Part shown: in pieces, positions 42,938 to 50,740 of the stretch
Position numbering within the stretch: the first letter of the stretch is position 1
How the letters are laid out: every line of letters starts with the position of its first letter
Assembly (NCBI GenBank): GCA_002335385.1
Contig: DCVK01000023.1
Location: 12,631-76,630, forward strand
Source: Candidatus Aminicenantes bacterium UBA2190
Lineage (GTDB): Bacteria > Acidobacteriota > Aminicenantia > UBA2199
Direction: 5' to 3'
Length of the DNA: 64,000 bases
Made by a program: the position numbers and the translations under genes
The notes under the pieces: generated by a model
Told to the model about the DNA's origin: nothing
Seen by the model: the letters and a program-made list of their open reading frames with translations, nothing else
Database searches by the model: none

Positions 42938-44046
42938 TGCGTATCGGCATCGACGGGCGATGGTTTTTTAGGGGCAATCCCAGCGGTCGGGTCGTGGTCC
43001 GCAAGCTTCTGGAGGAAATGATCCTCCATCACCCCGAGCATGATTACTTCGTCTTTCTTTCCAGGCGCGATGGCGATCAGACCTTCCCGTTTCCTGGCCG
43101 GGCAGTCAACCTGCTGTACCTTCCCGGGGCCAACGGCCTCCTGAGCAATTGCCTTTTTCTTCCATGGCGGGCCAGGAAGCTGAAGCTGGACGCATGCCTG
43201 AGTTTTTATTTTTCGCCGCCGGCCGGGCATTTTAAAAAAATCGTCTGGATCAACGATGTGATCTTTCTCGAATTTCCCGAATATTTCACCTGGAGGGAGC
43301 GATTGTATTTCTGTCCGCTGCGCCTCTTGAGCCGCCGTGCCGACAGGATCTGCACCCTGTCGCGAAGCGAAAAGGAGCGTATGGCGCGCCTCGGCTTCGC
43401 TCCAGCGGAAAAGATCGTGCCCGTGGCCCTGGGAGTCGATGAGGCGTACGCGCCTGCCGCCCAGCACGATCCGAGGAAGCTCCTGGAGGTTAAGGCACAC
43501 TACGGGCTCCCTGACCGCTTCCTGCTCTATGTCGGGCGCCTGAATGAGCGAAAGAACATCTTGCACCTGCTGGAAGCCTTTCGCGCCCTGAAAAACAACG
43601 ATATGCGGCTGGTTCTTGCCGGCGATGTCGACTGGAAAATGTTCGATCTGAACGGGAAGATCGGAGAGTTGGGCCTCGGGGAGCGTGTCCTGCTTCTGGG
43701 GCGGATCCCGGATGCGGATTTGCCCGGCTTGTATGCCTTGGCGGCGGTGTTTTGCTATTTGTCATTTGCAGAAGGATTCGGCCTGCCCCCCCTGGAGGCC
43801 ATGGCCAGCGGCGTGCCGGTGGTTATTTCCGCTTGCGACTCGCTTCCCGAAGTCTGCGGCCCGGCGGGGACGTACGTTGACCCCGATCAACCGGCCGGGA
43901 TCGCCCGCGCCATCGACACCCTGATGTCTGATCCGCACTTGCGGGAGGAAAAGAGGGCGTTGGGGCTGGAGCGGGCGCGATCCTTCACTTGGAAACAAAG
44001 CGTCGAAACGCTTCTTGGCGTATTCCATGATATGCTTTCTCAATGA
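42937..44046 (+). CDS. Family 4 (GT-B) glycosyltransferase
   Basis: A 369-residue GT-B enzyme. The start MRIGIDGRWFF and the middle WINDVIFLEFPEYF lead to the C-terminal donor-binding half with LLYVGRLNERKNI and the conserved EGFGLPPLEAMASGVPVV (the E-x7-E motif). It should add a sugar from a nucleotide donor to the lipid-linked repeat unit on the cytoplasmic side of the membrane. It overlaps the previous gene by one base. The following 157-nt gap (44047-44203) is empty as far as I can see. Confidence 0.9.
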   Translation: MRIGIDGRWFFRGNPSGRVVVRKLLEEMILHHPEHDYFVFLSRRDGDQTFPFPGRAVNLLYLPGANGLLSNCLFLPWRARKLKLDACLSFYFSPPAGHFKKIVWINDVIFLEFPEYFTWRERLYFCPLRLLSRRADRICTLSRSEKERMARLGFAPAEKIVPVALGVDEAYAPAAQHDPRKLLEVKAHYGLPDRFLLYVGRLNERKNILHLLEAFRALKNNDMRLVLAGDVDWKMFDLNGKIGELGLGERVLLLGRIPDADLPGLYALAAVFCYLSFAEGFGLPPLEAMASGVPVVISACDSLPEVCGPAGTYVDPDQPAGIARAIDTLMSDPHLREEKRALGLERARSFTWKQSVETLLGVFHDMLSQ

Positions 44047-44203
44047 GCATCGCATGGTCGTGAATTGAACATGAATACTGGCATCGGCCCCGCTTGTTGC
44101 TTTCCCGCAGTGGACATCCGGGCTTGTGCGTCAGGCAGTGTCCGGCAGGGTCGGTTCCCAAGAGGCCGTTGAACGCAGTTTAAAGGGATGCAAAGGAGAT
44201 AGG

Positions 44204-45340
44204 ATGAAGATAGCTATCCTGGGGACGCGAGGTATACCCTCGGGCTACAGCGGCTATGAGACTTTCGCCGAAGAGGTGGGGCGGAGACTGGCCGAGCGCG
44301 GTCATGACGTGACGGTATATTGCCGGCGTTCCATCTTCAAGGACAGACCGGCTATGTACCGGGGGATGAAGATGCTCTACCTGCCGTCGATCCAGACCAA
44401 GAGCCTCAGCACGTTCACCCACACCCTCCTGTCCGCCCTCCACCTGGCCTTCCGCAGGGCGGATGCCGCGCTGTTCGTCAATGTGGCCAATAGCCCCTTC
44501 TGCCTGATCACGAAATTGGCCGGCATCCAGACGGCGTTGAACGTGGATGGCCTGGAATGGCTGCGCCCCAAATGGGGTCCAGCTGGAAAGAAGTTTTTTC
44601 ATGCCGCCGCACGGATCGCGAAATACACCACTCACAGGCTGATCACCGATGCGGAGCGGATGAAAGAAATTTATCAGGAGGAGTTCGGAGCCGATTCCGC
44701 GCTGATCGCCTATGGCGCGAACATCCTGGCGTCCTCCAAGCCCGAGCTGCTCAAACCGTTCGGCTTGACGAAGGGAGAATACTTCTTCACCGCCTGCCGC
44801 CTTGTTCCCGACAACAATGTGGACCTGCTCATCGATGCATTCCTGCGGACGAATACGACCAAGAAATATGTCATTGCCGGGGGAACGCCATATAAAAGCC
44901 CTCATATCGCCCTATTGCGGAAGATGGCGGACCCCCGTGTCCAGTTCCTTGGGCATGTGGACGACCAGGATTTGCTCCGTGAGTTGCACTGCAACGCCTA
45001 TGCCTATTTGCACGGGCACCAGTTTGGCGGGACCAATCCCACCCTGCTGAAGGCGTTGGCTTTCGGGAATTGTGTCCTGGCACTGGATACGCCATTCAAT
45101 CGCGAGGTCCTGGATGACTACGGTATTTTCTTTGACAAGGATGCCGCCGCAGCCGCGCGCCGGATCCGGGAAATCCTTGAGCATCCCGAAGTCCAGGAAA
45201 GGATGTCACGGAGAGCTCCCGAGCGCATCCGCGAGAAATATACTTGGGATATCATCACGGACCAATACGAAACGTTGTTTGGGCGACTTGGCGGGAAAAG
45301 TCGCCCCGATCAAAGCAGCAAGCAATTGCCCCAGGCCTAG
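44204..45340 (+). CDS. DUF1972/GT4-type glycosyltransferase
   Basis: A 378-residue GT-B enzyme of the DUF1972 family (MKIAILGTRGIPSGYSGYET, GGTNPTLLKALAFGNCVLAL), which is often annotated as a rhamnosyl- or other capsule glycosyltransferase. The start at 44204 is set by AAAGGAGAT just before it; the frame extends 26 codons further without a ribosome-binding site. Its C-terminal third is clearly homologous to the central and C-terminal parts of the next, truncated gene, so a duplication has occurred here. It transfers a sugar in the same polysaccharide pathway. Confidence 0.88.
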   Translation: MKIAILGTRGIPSGYSGYETFAEEVGRRLAERGHDVTVYCRRSIFKDRPAMYRGMKMLYLPSIQTKSLSTFTHTLLSALHLAFRRADAALFVNVANSPFCLITKLAGIQTALNVDGLEWLRPKWGPAGKKFFHAAARIAKYTTHRLITDAERMKEIYQEEFGADSALIAYGANILASSKPELLKPFGLTKGEYFFTACRLVPDNNVDLLIDAFLRTNTTKKYVIAGGTPYKSPHIALLRKMADPRVQFLGHVDDQDLLRELHCNAYAYLHGHQFGGTNPTLLKALAFGNCVLALDTPFNREVLDDYGIFFDKDAAAAARRIREILEHPEVQERMSRRAPERIREKYTWDIITDQYETLFGRLGGKSRPDQSSKQLPQA

Positions 45341-45354
45341 GATGAGCGAACGGG

Positions 45355-45978
45355 ATGCACAAAAACAGCCACAGCCATGAATCCCTGAAGAAGAGCGGAG
45401 ATCTGTTTCGGATCGTAGCCTCTTGCTTCACCGCCGTATCCTTGGCCCGGCGCCAAGCTGGCCTGGATGCCCGCTTTCTGCGACCGGGAAGCCCGGAATG
45501 GTACTCCTTCTTCTTTCTTCCTCTTGACTGCGGCGGCAACGTGCCTTACCGTGACGATTTCGCTGAATCCGTCCGCCGGTTGGCGGGCGGCGGGCGAATC
45601 CTGTGCACGGGGTACGTCACCGATCCCGGCGAGCTCGCCGCGCTCTACCAGCATTGCCGCGTCTATCTGCACGGCCACGAGTTCGGCGGCACCAACCCCG
45701 CCCTGCTGCAGGCCCTGGCCAATGGCTGCGCCGTATGCGCCCTGGATACGGTTTTTAACCGGGAAGTGCTCCTTCAGGGTCGGTACGGCTTGTTTTTTTG
45801 TAAAAAAACTGGTAACTTAAGCGCCTTGATCGCCGGTTGGGAGAACCAGGAAGAGTCTTTGGCGGGTTTCCGCGGCCGAGCCCGGCAGCGTGTCCGCGAC
45901 GACTATTCCTGGGAAAGGATCACCGCCCAATACCGACGACTGTTCGACAACCTGATGGCGGAGAGAAATGCACAATAG
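45355..45978 (+). CDS. Truncated chimera: sugar-transferase N-terminus joined to glycosyltransferase C-terminus
   Basis: A 207-residue ORF. Its first about 47 residues (MHKNSHS...GDLF, FTAVSLARRQAGLDARFL, EW) match position by position the N-terminus of the next gene (MHNRSRD...GDII, FLAAVSLAKGHAGLPGKFL, EW). From about residue 85 on it matches the C-terminal third of the previous gene (YLHGHEFGGTNPALLQALAN against YLHGHQFGGTNPTLLKALAF, then FNREVL). The GT-B N-domain and the transferase catalytic domain are both absent, so activity is unlikely. It overlaps the next gene by 11 nt. Confidence 0.7.
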   Translation: MHKNSHSHESLKKSGDLFRIVASCFTAVSLARRQAGLDARFLRPGSPEWYSFFFLPLDCGGNVPYRDDFAESVRRLAGGGRILCTGYVTDPGELAALYQHCRVYLHGHEFGGTNPALLQALANGCAVCALDTVFNREVLLQGRYGLFFCKKTGNLSALIAGWENQEESLAGFRGRARQRVRDDYSWERITAQYRRLFDNLMAERNAQ

Positions 45979-47383
45979 AAGCAGGGACAGGAAGATCCTG
46001 AGGAACGGCGGCGATATCATCCTGCTGATCGCCGTGTTCCTGGCGGCCGTTTCTTTGGCCAAGGGCCATGCCGGGCTGCCCGGGAAATTCCTCGTCCTTA
46101 GCGCCAGGGAGTGGCTGCTGCTGATCCTGCTGTGCATGATCTGGAATTTCGGCGCCCGCATCGTCGGGCTGTACGACGAGTTCCGCATCCGCTCGTTCGC
46201 CGGTGAATTCTCCGTCCTGGGTACGAGCGTCCTGCTCCATTCCTTCCTGACCGTGGTGGTCTTGTTCGCCGCCAAGTCGCAGGTCCTTTCGCGCTTCTTC
46301 GTGTTCGTCTACTGCTCCCTGCTGCTGCTCGCACTCGCCCTCTGGAAAGCGGTCCTGCGGCTGATGCTCCACCACTACCTGAAGAACGGCCGTCATCAAA
46401 GCCACATCCTGGTTGTCGGCGGCGGCCGGACCGCGCGGAGTTTTTGCGCGACCATCGCGGAGAACCTCCACATGGGGCTGCGCGTGATCGGTTATATCGG
46501 CGAAAAACCGTCAACGGGATTCGGCTGCGAGCATCTCGGGACGATCGATCAGCTTCCCCAGCTGCTGGAGCGCAATGCCATCGACGAGGTGGTCGTCGCC
46601 CTGCCCAACGGCGACATCGCCCAGGTGGATCGGATCATCGGCATGTGCGAGAATCACCCCATCCGCGTACGGATCATCCCCGATTATTTCAGATACCTGG
46701 GCACGCGCTACAGCGTTTCGCGCTTCGGCCTGTTCCCGGTTATCACCCTGCGCGCCCACCCCCTGGAGGGGATATGCCGGAGGTTCGCCAAGCGGGGTTT
46801 CGACCTGGTCTTCTCCGCGCTGCTGTTCATCACCGTTTTTTTCTGGCTGTGGCCGCTGCTGGCCCTGCTGATCAAGGCGACCTCGCCGGGCCCTGTCTTC
46901 TTCAAGCAGGAGCGCTGGGGGATCAAGAACAAGCGCATCGAATGCTACAAGTTCCGCTCCATGGTCTGGGACAGCAAGGATGTGGACGAGAACGGGCGCT
47001 ACCAGCAGGCGCGGATCGATGACCCGCGCATCACGCGCCTGGGGCGCTTCCTGCGCCACAGCAACCTGGACGAACTGCCGCAATTCATCAACGTGCTGAA
47101 GGGCGACATGTCGGTCGTGGGTCCCCGTCCCCATCCCACGCCGATGAACCTGGAAGTGAAGGACTCCATCCAGCATTATCAGATGCGCCACCTGATCAAG
47201 CCCGGCATCACCGGCTGGGCGCAGGTCAAGGGCTTCCGTGGCGAGATCAGCGACCCGGAAATGCTGCGCCGGCGGATCGAGGCCGACTTGTGGTATATCG
47301 AGAACTGGTCGTTTCTGCTGGACCTCAAGATCATCGCTCTTACCTGCTGGGTGATGCTCATGGGGGACCCGTATGCATACTGA
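45968..47383 (+). CDS. Polyprenyl-phosphate glycosylphosphotransferase (WcaJ/PHPT type)
   Basis: A 471-residue initiating sugar transferase. Four N-terminal membrane helices (about 15-125) precede a nucleotide-binding-like domain (HILVVGGGRTARSF), one more helix after KRGFDLVFSALLF, and the catalytic domain with YKFRSMVWDS, LRHSNLDELPQFINVLKGDM, SVVGPRPHP and KPGITGWAQVKGFRGE. It attaches the first sugar-phosphate to undecaprenyl phosphate and so starts repeat-unit assembly. Size and motifs are complete. The chimera upstream carries a copy of its N-terminus. Confidence 0.93.
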   Translation: MHNRSRDRKILRNGGDIILLIAVFLAAVSLAKGHAGLPGKFLVLSAREWLLLILLCMIWNFGARIVGLYDEFRIRSFAGEFSVLGTSVLLHSFLTVVVLFAAKSQVLSRFFVFVYCSLLLLALALWKAVLRLMLHHYLKNGRHQSHILVVGGGRTARSFCATIAENLHMGLRVIGYIGEKPSTGFGCEHLGTIDQLPQLLERNAIDEVVVALPNGDIAQVDRIIGMCENHPIRVRIIPDYFRYLGTRYSVSRFGLFPVITLRAHPLEGICRRFAKRGFDLVFSALLFITVFFWLWPLLALLIKATSPGPVFFKQERWGIKNKRIECYKFRSMVWDSKDVDENGRYQQARIDDPRITRLGRFLRHSNLDELPQFINVLKGDMSVVGPRPHPTPMNLEVKDSIQHYQMRHLIKPGITGWAQVKGFRGEISDPEMLRRRIEADLWYIENWSFLLDLKIIALTCWVMLMGDPYAY

Positions 47384-47386
47384 TCC

Positions 47387-49330
47387 GTGTCGGGGATGAA
47401 ACATCACGGCGGTTTCGCCACCGGCTCACTCCTAGCCGCGGTTCCGCTCTTTGTCGTGGTCGTCATCCATATGGGTTTTGCCGTCTTGCCGGCATTTTTC
47501 CTGATGCTGGGTCTTGCTTCCTATCTCTGGAGCGGCCGCAAGGCCATGCTCCTCTTTCTGTTTTTGCTGCCGCTGGCCAATTCGACCCCGGACCTCTTCT
47601 TCAATGGCTATCCTTTCAACTATCTGGCCATGCCGCTCTTTTTCCTGGCGGGCGTCCTCTGCGCTTCGCGGCTGAAGAGGGAGCGACTGGCGACCGATTT
47701 CCCCGGCCGCGGCCCCTACTTGCTGTTCCTGGCCCTGCTGGTAGTCTCCGCCCTCTTCGTTTTCCTGCGCTGGTCGAACCTGGGCCTGTCCGCGCTGGCT
47801 TTCTTGCGCGACACCCCGGTGGCTCCCAGCATGGACAGGGTCTCCTTCGCCTGCATTTTCCCGGCCGTCACCCTGGCCCTGTTCGCCCTGGCGCCGTGGG
47901 CGGCGTTCCTGCTGCGCCATTGGCGCCTGGGGGCGGCGGAGGCCTTCGTTCCGCTCAAGGCCGGGTTTTTTCTCTCGTTCCTGCTGGCCCTGGCCCAAAA
48001 ATGGATCGACCCCGACCTCCTGTCCCAAAGCTGGTGGGGCGTGAAGATGAAGCAGCTGAACGGCGGTTTCTCAGATTTCAACGCCTTCGGCTTCTTCGCC
48101 GGCGCCATGTTTCTCTGGCAGGCCCTGGAGCTGATCGGGCGGTTATCGAACTCCGGGCGCGTCGCTGAAGAATCCAGGGACGGCCCCTGGCCCTGGCGCC
48201 TGCTCGGCGGCGGCAGCCTGATTGCCGATCTCATGTTCCTGGCCGTCGCCCTGGCCGCTGTTTTCGTCTCCGGCTGCCGCACGGCGTTCCTGTTCGTGCT
48301 GGCGGGGCTGCTGCGCCTCTTTTTCTCGCGGCGGCCCAGTGGGCTGACCAAGGCGGCAGCCGCCTCGCTGTTGGCCGTCCTGCTGCTGGTCGCCGGCGGC
48401 ACGCTGGGCCGGCGCCTGTGGAATTCAGCGACGCAGGCGGCGCGCCTCTCTTCCTCCGCCGATCTCGGCCGGGAGGTCGACCGGATCAGCAACGGCCGCC
48501 TGACCATGCTGCGCGACGCTGGAGTCATGATCGGCCGCTTCCCTGCCAGCGGCGTCGGCGCCGGCAACTTTCTCTTCTATCTGAAGTACCTGCATCACGG
48601 CGAGAAGGCATGGCTCGACCTGCCCCTGAACCAGTACCTGCTCTTTTTCAGCGAGACCGGCCTGACCGGAGGCCTGGTTTTCCTGCTTTTTCTGGCGACG
48701 GTGATGTGCCGGCTGGCGCCGGGAGCGGCGCGCTTCATGCTGGCGGTCATGGCCGTCGCCCTCTTCTTCAACAACTTCTTCTGGTTTCCCGAGGCCCTGC
48801 TGCTGTTCTGGATCGTCTTTTCCATCGGCCCATGGCCGGCGGCCAGGAAATCGAAAAACGGCGGCGCCTGGGCGGCGGCGGTTCTGCTTTTTTTCGTTGC
48901 AGCGAATGTCGTCCAATTCCAGGCGCTCCATCCCCGCACCCTGGCGCAGGAGCGGGGGACGCGCTACGACTACGGCTTTTCCTACCCCGAACAGGGGAAC
49001 GGGCGCGAATTCCGCTGGAGCGGGGAAAAGGCCGGGTTGTACATCCACTTGGACACGCAGGGACGCAGCAGGGGATACCGGCTCTACTGCGGCGCTCCCC
49101 TCCCTCATTTGCCTGCGGACAAACAGTCCGTGGACATCTATTGGCGGGGGAAGCCGTTCCAGCGACTGGCGTTCCGCCACAACGGCGAGATGCCGCTGCT
49201 CATTGAGGATCAGGGCGCCCGGGAGGGTTTCCTGGAATTCCGCGTTCACCCCGTCTTCAACCTGAAGAAGATGGGACTGGGAAGCGAGTCGCGGGACCTG
49301 GGCATTCAGGTCAGCGGGCCGGAAGGCTAG
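47387..49330 (+). CDS. O-antigen ligase/polymerase-like membrane protein
   Basis: A 647-residue protein with about 11-12 hydrophobic helices in residues 15-510 and a long periplasmic loop holding the family features: WWGVKMKQLNGGFSDFNAFG, FVSGCRTAFLFVLAGLLRL, and FPASGVGAGNFLFYLKYL. About 130 soluble residues follow. It probably polymerises the repeat units (Wzy-like) or ligates the polymer. The start is GTG at 47387, 3 nt after the transferase stop; ATG at 47396 is the alternative. Its stop is the sequence CTAG, which also ends the convergent gene. Confidence 0.82.
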   Translation: MSGMKHHGGFATGSLLAAVPLFVVVVIHMGFAVLPAFFLMLGLASYLWSGRKAMLLFLFLLPLANSTPDLFFNGYPFNYLAMPLFFLAGVLCASRLKRERLATDFPGRGPYLLFLALLVVSALFVFLRWSNLGLSALAFLRDTPVAPSMDRVSFACIFPAVTLALFALAPWAAFLLRHWRLGAAEAFVPLKAGFFLSFLLALAQKWIDPDLLSQSWWGVKMKQLNGGFSDFNAFGFFAGAMFLWQALELIGRLSNSGRVAEESRDGPWPWRLLGGGSLIADLMFLAVALAAVFVSGCRTAFLFVLAGLLRLFFSRRPSGLTKAAAASLLAVLLLVAGGTLGRRLWNSATQAARLSSSADLGREVDRISNGRLTMLRDAGVMIGRFPASGVGAGNFLFYLKYLHHGEKAWLDLPLNQYLLFFSETGLTGGLVFLLFLATVMCRLAPGAARFMLAVMAVALFFNNFFWFPEALLLFWIVFSIGPWPAARKSKNGGAWAAAVLLFFVAANVVQFQALHPRTLAQERGTRYDYGFSYPEQGNGREFRWSGEKAGLYIHLDTQGRSRGYRLYCGAPLPHLPADKQSVDIYWRGKPFQRLAFRHNGEMPLLIEDQGAREGFLEFRVHPVFNLKKMGLGSESRDLGIQVSGPEG

Positions 49331-50013
49331 GTTTCCTGACGGCCGTCGTAGTGCCGGTCGAACAGCCTGTTGGCAGTGCCATATTTCTTCGCCGCTTTTT
49401 TCCAGCCGCGATCGGCGACGAAATTGTAGAACCAGCGCGGCATCATCGCCCGGCCCATGAGTGCAAGGACGTCGGCGGGGATCTCCCTGCTTTCGCAGAG
49501 GAAGGCGGCGGCCCTGTCCAGCGCCCGGCGCTGGTGGCGGACGATCGCGCCCGCCTTGCCCAGTGGGCGGTTGCCGATGGCGCCGCCCATGCCGGTCGCC
49601 AGGCAGCCCAGGAAACGGAATCCCGCCTGAGCGGAGAAGAGGCGGACGATATCGGCGGCCGGGCGGCAGTGGGCCGTCTCGGGGAAGCCGCAATTGACGA
49701 TCGCCGCCAGGGCCTGTCCTGTCCGGGCCTGGCCATTCCGGCGCTCGGCGACCAGGCGCAGCAGGTCGATGAGCGGTGCCGGCAGCTGGTCGACGTACAG
49801 GGGAAAGGCCAGCACGAGCAGGTCGCACAGGTCAACGGCGCCCAGAAGTTCGGACATTTTTCTCTCATCGCCGAGTGCGGGATACAGTTGCAGGGTCTTC
49901 AGCGCCATGCCGCGCTCCTCCAATACGGCGAGGAGATGCTCGCCCAGCGACTTGGATGTGCTGGCCGCTCCGCGCGGGCTGGCGACCAGCAACAGGACCT
50001 TGCGGCTGTTCAT
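49327..50013 (-). CDS. Flavodoxin-fold NAD(P)H-dependent oxidoreductase-like protein
   Basis: A 228-residue flavodoxin-like protein: VLLLVASPRGAASTSKSLGE at the start (phosphate-binding loop), then DLLVLAFPLYVDQLPAPLID and VNCGFPET, as in FMN reductases of the NADPH-dependent family. It lacks obvious Fe-S cysteines. ATG at 50013 overlaps the stop of the companion flavodoxin gene (ATGA), so both are made together. It could reduce quinones, metal ions or aromatic compounds, using FMN. Its stop overlaps the convergent polysaccharide gene. Confidence 0.82.
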   Translation of the reverse strand: MNSRKVLLLVASPRGAASTSKSLGEHLLAVLEERGMALKTLQLYPALGDERKMSELLGAVDLCDLLVLAFPLYVDQLPAPLIDLLRLVAERRNGQARTGQALAAIVNCGFPETAHCRPAADIVRLFSAQAGFRFLGCLATGMGGAIGNRPLGKAGAIVRHQRRALDRAAAFLCESREIPADVLALMGRAMMPRWFYNFVADRGWKKAAKKYGTANRLFDRHYDGRQET

Positions 50014-50594
50014 GAGGCCTCCGCGCCGAAGAACGGCTCCTGGCTGAGGCGCCTTTCCATCTCGGCCAGGGAAGCGTCGCCGCTGAACACCAGCGTCGTC
50101 GCCTCGACGTCGCCCATGTTCAGGGCATTGCGGCCGACCAGTTGGCGGAAGGCGCCCTCGTTTCCGGCGTCCTCCTGCTTCAGGGTGCCGACGGCCAGCA
50201 GGCGGCGCGGCAGCGGGTAGCGCTGGGGATGATGGGTCTCGCCCTGGATGCGGATGAAAAAAGGCAGCAGGACGGGGATAATGCGGTCCAGCGCCTTCTT
50301 CAGCTCCGGCGCGTAGCCGCCGAAGGTGATCGGCGTCAGCAGGATGATGCGCTCGGCGCCGGACCAGGCGCGCAGGATCGCTTCCTGGTCGTCGTCCCGG
50401 ATGACGCAGCACCCCGGCGTCCTGGTCCAGCAGGAAAAGCAGCCGCGGCAGGCCTTGATGTCCATCGCCGCCAGCGGGAACGCCTTCGTTTCCCAGCCCC
50501 TGGACTTAAGCACCGCCGACACCGCCGCCGCCGCCCGGTTGCTGAGCGGGTCGCGCCCCGCCGGTGGCGAACCCTTGAAAAAGACTGCTTTCAT
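50010..50594 (-). CDS. Flavodoxin-fold iron-sulfur-type oxidoreductase
   Basis: A 194-residue flavodoxin-family protein: MKAVFFKGSPPAGRDPLSNR, then CRGCFSCWTRTPGCCVIRDD, the cysteine pattern (CxxCxxC...C) of iron-sulfur flavoproteins (Isf-like), and IILLTPITFGGYAPELKKAL. Isf-type proteins pass electrons between ferredoxin and other acceptors in anaerobes. ATG at 50594 follows GGAGGA and is preferred over an upstream Met. It is co-translated with the second flavodoxin gene. Transcription starts in 50595-50734, divergent from the M3A peptidase gene. Confidence 0.85.
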   Translation of the reverse strand: MKAVFFKGSPPAGRDPLSNRAAAAVSAVLKSRGWETKAFPLAAMDIKACRGCFSCWTRTPGCCVIRDDDQEAILRAWSGAERIILLTPITFGGYAPELKKALDRIIPVLLPFFIRIQGETHHPQRYPLPRRLLAVGTLKQEDAGNEGAFRQLVGRNALNMGDVEATTLVFSGDASLAEMERRLSQEPFFGAEAS

Positions 50595-50740
50595 GGCTCC
50601 TCCGCTCGATTTTCCGCAGCCCATTATCCTCCGGGAACGCCGTTCCTGTCAAGTTGACAAAATGATTCCGCCCCCTGGCGCACAGGGAGCCTTTGCGCGT
50701 ATAATAAGGTTTGCCGCCAATTCATTAGGAGGATATGCAC

